The notes below the pieces were generated by a model. It was not told the DNA's origin and ran no database searches. It worked only from the letters and a program-made list of their open reading frames with translations. Position numbers and translations under genes: made by a program. From a bacterium HR11 (GTDB lineage: Bacteria; Acidobacteriota; HRBIN11): a stretch of DNA of 35,438 bases. This document shows positions 31,668 to 35,438 of the stretch, piece after piece (the stretch's first letter is position 1; the number at the start of each line of letters is the position of its first letter). The stretch is taken from contig BEHN01000005.1 in assembly GCA_002898535.1 (NCBI GenBank), positions 1-35,438 of the forward strand. Direction: 5' to 3'.

Positions 31668-32522
31668 GGGTTTCGGTCCCTGGATGCCCTGGGGTCGGCT
31701 CTTCGGACGGGCGCCCAGGCGGTCCAGGCGGAGGCCGTGAATCGCCTGGGGCGCCGCCTGTCGGGCCTGCTCGAAGGCGTCCCGGGCCTTTTCCTTCTGG
31801 CCCGTCAGGGCGTACAGCTCGGCGGCCAGCCGGTGCAGGTCGGCCCGGTCGGGATGGGCCTGCCGGAGGCGGTTTAGCTGGCCCAGGACGGTATCGAGCG
31901 AGGACCGACTTTTATAGGCCTGATAGGCCTGAAAGACGATGCGGGCCTTCTCGATGGCGACCGCTCGGTCCCGGTCCGCCCGCTGGGCGGCTTGCTCCAA
32001 ATACCGGAGGGCCTGCTGGAAGCTTCCCCGGCCCTGGGCGGCCCGGCCGGCTTCCAGAAAGGCCCCGACGTAAAGCTCCCGCCAGGTGGCGTCGGGTGCC
32101 TTCAGGCGGGGCGCCAGGAGGGCCGAGGCGTCCTGGAGCCATCGGGCGTCCGAGGCCGCCTGGTAGAGGGACCGGACGCGGCCCTGGGGGCCGACGGGAT
32201 GGGCCTTCTGGATGCCGTAGATGCTGGACTCGACGGAGCCCCACTCGACGTCCGACATGCCGGTGTCGTAGTCGTGCAGGTAGCCGTAGGCGTCCTCATA
32301 GTAGAAGTTGCCGGCGTCGTCCATGTATTCGGGGGCCGGGTAGTCGTCCCCCAGGGCGTTGGCCCACTCCATATTCCACCAGCTCTGCCAGGCGTTTTCG
32401 AGCTGGAATTCTTCGTACCACATGTCGAAGTCGTCGTACTGAGCCCGGACCGGGGCCTGGCCCCAGCCGACGGCGAGGCTCAACACGGCGACGGTCCACA
32501 GGCATCGTCCATACCGGTTCAT
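31626..32522 (-). CDS. Secreted TPR-repeat protein of unknown function
   Basis: This 298-residue protein has a clear signal peptide (MNRYGRCLWTVAVLSLAVGW, cut after APVRAQ). An acidic, Trp/Tyr/Asp-rich segment of about 70 residues follows (YDDFDMWYEEF and NFYYEDAYGYLHDYDTG). TPR-like helices lie at about 130-270, with FLEAGRAAQGRGSFQQALRY and LYALTGQKEKARDAFEQARQ, and the tail is basic and proline-rich. The ATG at 32522 has GGAGGGAG upstream; a GTG two codons earlier is less likely. It lies upstream of the amphipathic/TPR pair on the same strand and shares a leader element with it, so co-regulation is likely. The role is unknown. Confidence 0.75.
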   Translation of the reverse strand: MNRYGRCLWTVAVLSLAVGWGQAPVRAQYDDFDMWYEEFQLENAWQSWWNMEWANALGDDYPAPEYMDDAGNFYYEDAYGYLHDYDTGMSDVEWGSVESSIYGIQKAHPVGPQGRVRSLYQAASDARWLQDASALLAPRLKAPDATWRELYVGAFLEAGRAAQGRGSFQQALRYLEQAAQRADRDRAVAIEKARIVFQAYQAYKSRSSLDTVLGQLNRLRQAHPDRADLHRLAAELYALTGQKEKARDAFEQARQAAPQAIHGLRLDRLGARPKSRPQGIQGPKPGRPETQRPRSKDR

Positions 32523-32794
32523 GGGCACTCCCTCCGTTGGATACTTGCGTCGTCTGTGCGATTCGGCAGTGGGTCGTGGGGATAGGGCGGGGTCGCACCC
32601 GCCTGCTTCTCATGGTAGTTATCGATTCCTTGGTGGGGGGGGTGTTGCGTTGGGTCAGGCCCGGAATCTGACCACAGACCATAGACCCCAGACCATAGAC
32701 CGGCCGTGGCCCCCGGGGGTCCATGGTCTGTGGTCTATGGTCGGATGTCGAGGGTCCGATCCCGGTTCCGTCGGATTTATGAGAATGGTTCAAA
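32523..32794. other. Leader and repeat region upstream of secreted TPR gene
   Basis: It holds copy 2 of the leader element and then a CCATAGAC/CTATGGTC array (about 32678-32745). No gene is supported. Confidence 0.5.
32564..32662 (-). repeat. Duplicated leader element, copy 2
   Basis: This is the partner of 31570-31667 and lies about 42 bp upstream of the secreted TPR gene. The conserved GATAAC and CCATGAG blocks and the GC hairpin are kept. Reading frames after the shared ATG are not conserved (one base is missing), so it is a control element rather than a coding duplication. Confidence 0.65.
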
Positions 32795-33331
32795 TAACAG
32801 AGCCGTTCGGGAGGTGAGAAGTGAGATGGAGAGCGGAAAGGGCGCCTCCACGAAAGCGCGATGTTTCAAGCATTTGGCAGATGGGCAGTCGGCAGATAGG
32901 CAGGTGGGCAGGTAGGCAGGTGGGCATTTGGCAGGTCGGCAGATAGGCAGATGGGCAGGTCGGGCGACGGGCGTCGATCCCCGGGACACCGGCCGTCGTG
33001 CCGGTGGCTTCCGTAGAGAGCCCGCCGTCCTGCGGGCGTCCTCCTCATGCACCGCCCGTCCTGGCCGGGTCGATCCCCTCCGAACACCGCCAGGGATGGC
33101 GGTGTCCATCCCCTCCGAACACCGCCAGTCATGGCGGTGTCATCCCCTTCGAACACCGCCAGTCATGGCGGTGTCATCCCTCCGGACACCGCCAGTCATG
33201 GCGGTGTCATCCCCTTTGAACACCGCCAGGGATGGCGGTGTCATCCTTAACAAGCTTGAAACATCGAGATCGCCGGACCACCGTTTTTCCCGGATGGGAA
33301 CCGCATTTCTCCCGACCGAACGGCTCTGATA
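32795..33331. mobile_element. MITE-like element, copy D (long core)
   Basis: The outer arms are TAACAGAGCCGTTCGGGAGG (left) and CCGACCGAACGGCTCTGATA (right), with inner arms CGATGTTTCAAGC and GCTTGAAACATCG. At 537 bp it is twice the size of copies B and C. The core holds GGCAGATG octamers, mixed GC hairpins (about 32986-33060) and the five-copy hairpin array at 33084-33241. Confidence 0.75.
33084..33241. repeat. Five tandem ACACCGCCA hairpins
   Basis: ACACCGCCA-N4-TGGCGGTGT occurs at 33084, 33119, 33153, 33186 and 33220, with a period of 33-35 bp. The loops are GTCA or GGGA, and the 11-13 bp linkers are all of the form CATCCCCTTCGA. The linkers are not unique, so this is not a CRISPR array. 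Confidence 0.85.
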
Positions 33332-33398
33332 AAAGACCATAGGGCCCGGCGCCCTTTGCCCCGGGACCTGGGACTAACATCCTGCACCCGGCCCGTCC

Positions 33399-34727
33399 CT
33401 ACGGTCCCGCCGGTCGGGCGGCCCGACGGTCCAGGAGCTCGACGGCCTTGAGGGCGATGTCGCTTCGGTAGAACATCCCGTCAAAAGCAATCCGTCGGAC
33501 GGCCTCGTAGGCCCGCTCCCGGGCTTGGCGGAGGGTCTCGCCGAGGGCGCACACGTTGAGGACCCGACCGCCGTGCGTGAGCCACTGTTCGACGGGTCGG
33601 CCGTCTTCTTCCGTCACGACCCGCCGGGTCCCGGCGTGGAAGACGAAGACGCCCGGGAGGGCCTGGGCGTCGGCCAGGCCCGTGATGACCTTCCCCTTTT
33701 CGTAGCGGCCCGGATACCCCTGGGACGCCAGGACGACGCAGACGCACGCCTCCCGCGTCCACCGGACCTGGACCCGGTCGAGCTCGCCCCGGACGGCGGC
33801 GTCCAGGACTTCCAGCAAGTCCGCCTCCATCCGGGGCAGGACGGCCTGCGTCTCGGGATCGCCGAACCGACAGTTGAACTCGAGGACCCGGGGACCCTCC
33901 CGGGTCAGCATCAGGCCGGCGTAGAGGACGCCCATAAAGGTCCGCCCCTCCTGGTCCAGGGCCCGGAGGGTCGGCTTGACGACCTCGTTCATGATGCGCT
34001 GATGGAGGTCCGGCGTCATGTAGACCGACGGCGAGTAGGCGCCCATGCCGCCCGTATTGGGTCCCTGGTCATCGTCGAAGGCCCGCTTGTAGTCCTGGCT
34101 CGTCGCCAGGGGGAGGACGTGAAAGCCGTCCGTGAGGACCTGGAAGGACACCTCGACGCCCGTCAGGAACTGCTCGATGACGAGGGCCCTACCGGCATCG
34201 CCGAGGACCCGTTTCTCCAAAAGGTCTTCGGCGACCCGGAGGGCCTCGGCTTCCTCGTGGACGATGAAGGTCCCCTTCCCGCCGGCGAGGCCGTCGGCCT
34301 TGATGACGCAAGGCAGGCCGACCCGGCCGAGGACGGCCGGGACCTCGCCCATGTGGGTGACGACCTCGAAGGGGGCCGTCGGGATGCCGTGTCGCCGCAT
34401 GAGGTCCTTGGCAAAGGCTTTGCTCGTCTCGACCTGAGCGGCCATCCGGGTCGGGCCAAAGACCGGGACGCCGAGGCTCCGCATTTCGTCCACGATGCCC
34501 AGGGCGAGGGGAAGCTCGGGCCCGACGACGACCAGGCGGACGTCCAGCCGTCGGGCGAGGTCGGCCAAGGGGACGACCTCCGTCACGTCCAGGTCGATGT
34601 TCTGGCCGATGAGCTCCGTGCCGCCGTTGCCCGGGGCGACATAGATTTTCTGGACGCCCGGGCTCATCGAGAGCTTCCAGGCGATGGCGTGCTCGCGGCC
34701 GCCGCCGCCGACGACCATCACGCGCAT
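33399..34727 (-). CDS. purD: Phosphoribosylamine-glycine ligase
   Basis: It catalyses the second step of purine synthesis, joining glycine to phosphoribosylamine with ATP. The 442-residue length is slightly above the usual 420-430. The N-terminal domain starts MRVMVVGGGGREHAIAWKL, followed by VAPGNGGTE, VVGPELPLALGIVDE and the ATP-grasp core with KADGLAGGKGTFIV, EVSFQVLTDG, GPNTGGMGAYSPS and VLEFNCRFGDPETQ. The ribosome site GAGGTGA is good. The start lies 3 bp after the stop of the upstream dehydrogenase gene, so the two are in one operon, although their pathways differ. Confidence 0.96.
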   Translation of the reverse strand: MRVMVVGGGGREHAIAWKLSMSPGVQKIYVAPGNGGTELIGQNIDLDVTEVVPLADLARRLDVRLVVVGPELPLALGIVDEMRSLGVPVFGPTRMAAQVETSKAFAKDLMRRHGIPTAPFEVVTHMGEVPAVLGRVGLPCVIKADGLAGGKGTFIVHEEAEALRVAEDLLEKRVLGDAGRALVIEQFLTGVEVSFQVLTDGFHVLPLATSQDYKRAFDDDQGPNTGGMGAYSPSVYMTPDLHQRIMNEVVKPTLRALDQEGRTFMGVLYAGLMLTREGPRVLEFNCRFGDPETQAVLPRMEADLLEVLDAAVRGELDRVQVRWTREACVCVVLASQGYPGRYEKGKVITGLADAQALPGVFVFHAGTRRVVTEEDGRPVEQWLTHGGRVLNVCALGETLRQARERAYEAVRRIAFDGMFYRSDIALKAVELLDRRAARPAGP

Positions 34728-34730
34728 GGG

Positions 34731-35438
34731 TCACCTCGCCGATGAGGGCCGGGCGCCGGGGGCGCCCAGCTTCCAGATTTGGCCGGGCCGCCGGGGCGCC
34801 ACGCCGCGCCGCCGGAAGGCATCCCGGCAGTCATAGATGCAGGGACTGTGCTCGACGAGCGTCGGGTAGTCGTACCAGGCGTGGTCCGTCACGACGGCCA
34901 CGAGGTCAAAGTCGGCCAGGGCCTGCCAGGCCGGACCCGTCGGGACCTCGATGGCCAGGCGGGGGACCGGTCCGCCATCGATCTCCCAGACCGGCACGTA
35001 GGGGTCGTGATACATCAGGTCGGCCCCCCATCCGAGGAGATAGCGGGCGATGTCGTTGGCCGGCGACTCCCGGACGTCGGCCACGTCCGGCTTGTACGTG
35101 ATGCCCAGCAGGAGGACCCGGGCGCCCCGGACGGCCTTGCCCTGCTCGTTCAGGCAGAGCGCCATCCGGTGGGCCACATAAGACGGCATCTGGCGGTTGA
35201 CCTCGTCGGCCAGGTCCACGAACCGGACCATCGTGTTGAGGCTCCGGACCCGCCAGGACAGATAGAGAGGGTCGACGGGGATGCAGTGGCCGCCCAGGCC
35301 GGGGCCCGGCCAGAAGGTCATGAAACCGAAGGGCTTCGTCGAGGCGGCCTCGATGACCTCCCAGACGTCGATCCCGAGCTTTTCACAGACGACGGCCAGC
35401 TCGTTGACCAGGCCGATGTTGATGGCCCGGAAGATGTT
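34731..35438 (-). CDS. Nucleotide-sugar dehydrogenase, C-terminal part
   Basis: The frame is open to the window edge, so only about 235 C-terminal residues are present. They begin NIFRAINIGLVNELAVVCEK, the central helix of UDP-glucose/UDP-ManNAc dehydrogenases. The catalytic Cys is in LGGHCIPVDPLYLSW. The C-terminal domain has RVLLLGITYKPDVADVRESP and the final segment. The ENIFRAINIGLVNE-type centre and the FWPGPGLGGHCIPVDP context fit the WbpA/WecC group acting on UDP-HexNAc rather than UDP-glucose dehydrogenase, but this is not certain. It would supply uronate sugars for surface polysaccharide. Confidence 0.9.
   Translation of the reverse strand, partial: NIFRAINIGLVNELAVVCEKLGIDVWEVIEAASTKPFGFMTFWPGPGLGGHCIPVDPLYLSWRVRSLNTMVRFVDLADEVNRQMPSYVAHRMALCLNEQGKAVRGARVLLLGITYKPDVADVRESPANDIARYLLGWGADLMYHDPYVPVWEIDGGPVPRLAIEVPTGPAWQALADFDLVAVVTDHAWYDYPTLVEHSPCIYDCRDAFRRRGVAPRRPGQIWKLGAPGARPSSAR

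Noticed and set aside
33084-33241. Possible CRISPR array
   Set aside because: The repeats are 22 bp but the intervening 11-13 bp are near-identical, not unique spacers, and no cas genes are in the window.

Overview
The window is G+C-rich bacterial DNA, about two thirds G+C by eye, with long antisense shadow ORFs. The genes are tightly packed and usually carry strong GGAGG-type ribosome sites. The phylum cannot be fixed from the sequence. The mix of a split archaeal-style glutamate synthase, a GAF-ANTAR regulator beside glutamine synthetase, and abundant short tandem repeats between genes would suit a deep-branching, possibly thermophilic lineage, but that is inference. No rRNA, tRNA or CRISPR array was seen.

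Bases 1-6315 look like a small iteron plasmid integrated in a chromosome. Two direct copies of a TnpB-only insertion element (the left one cut by the window edge at 1-284, the right one at 4789-6315) bracket a tyrosine recombinase, an iteron origin, a Rep_3 initiator, a centromere-like repeat region, parA and a ribbon-helix-helix partner gene. One crossover between the copies would release a circle of about 6.03 kb. The TnpB has lost its third RuvC acidic residue, and a 102-bp solo copy of the element's right end, with a covarying hairpin, sits between rep and parA.

Bases 6432-20784 are a nitrogen assimilation region, mostly on the minus strand: a three-protein glutamate synthase, glutamine synthetase overlapping a flotillin gene by 4 bp, a GAF-GAF-ANTAR antiterminator, an unknown membrane-anchored protein and an ammonium transporter with a recognisable promoter and a leader of about 550 nt. 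A SRAP/YedK gene and an enoyl-CoA hydratase lie in the middle on the plus strand.

Bases 22423-28325 carry an M16 peptidase, a metallo-beta-lactamase-fold hydrolase and a hexapeptide acyltransferase on the plus strand, then a convergent modABC-like transporter. Bases 28579-32522 hold four minus-strand genes of unknown purpose: two related proline-rich proteins, one with a membrane-active-looking N-terminus, a SycD-like TPR protein directly downstream of it, and a secreted TPR protein. Bases 33399-35438 hold purD and the end of a nucleotide-sugar dehydrogenase gene.

The gaps between genes are unusual. Nearly all contain 7- or 8-bp tandem repeat arrays of several families, some of which supply the stop codon of the adjacent gene. 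At least four MITE-like elements share inverted arms but carry different tandem-repeat cores. These repeats, the IS-bracketed plasmid with a nuclease-dead TnpB, and the TPR/PxLxxP gene pair are the most promising leads.
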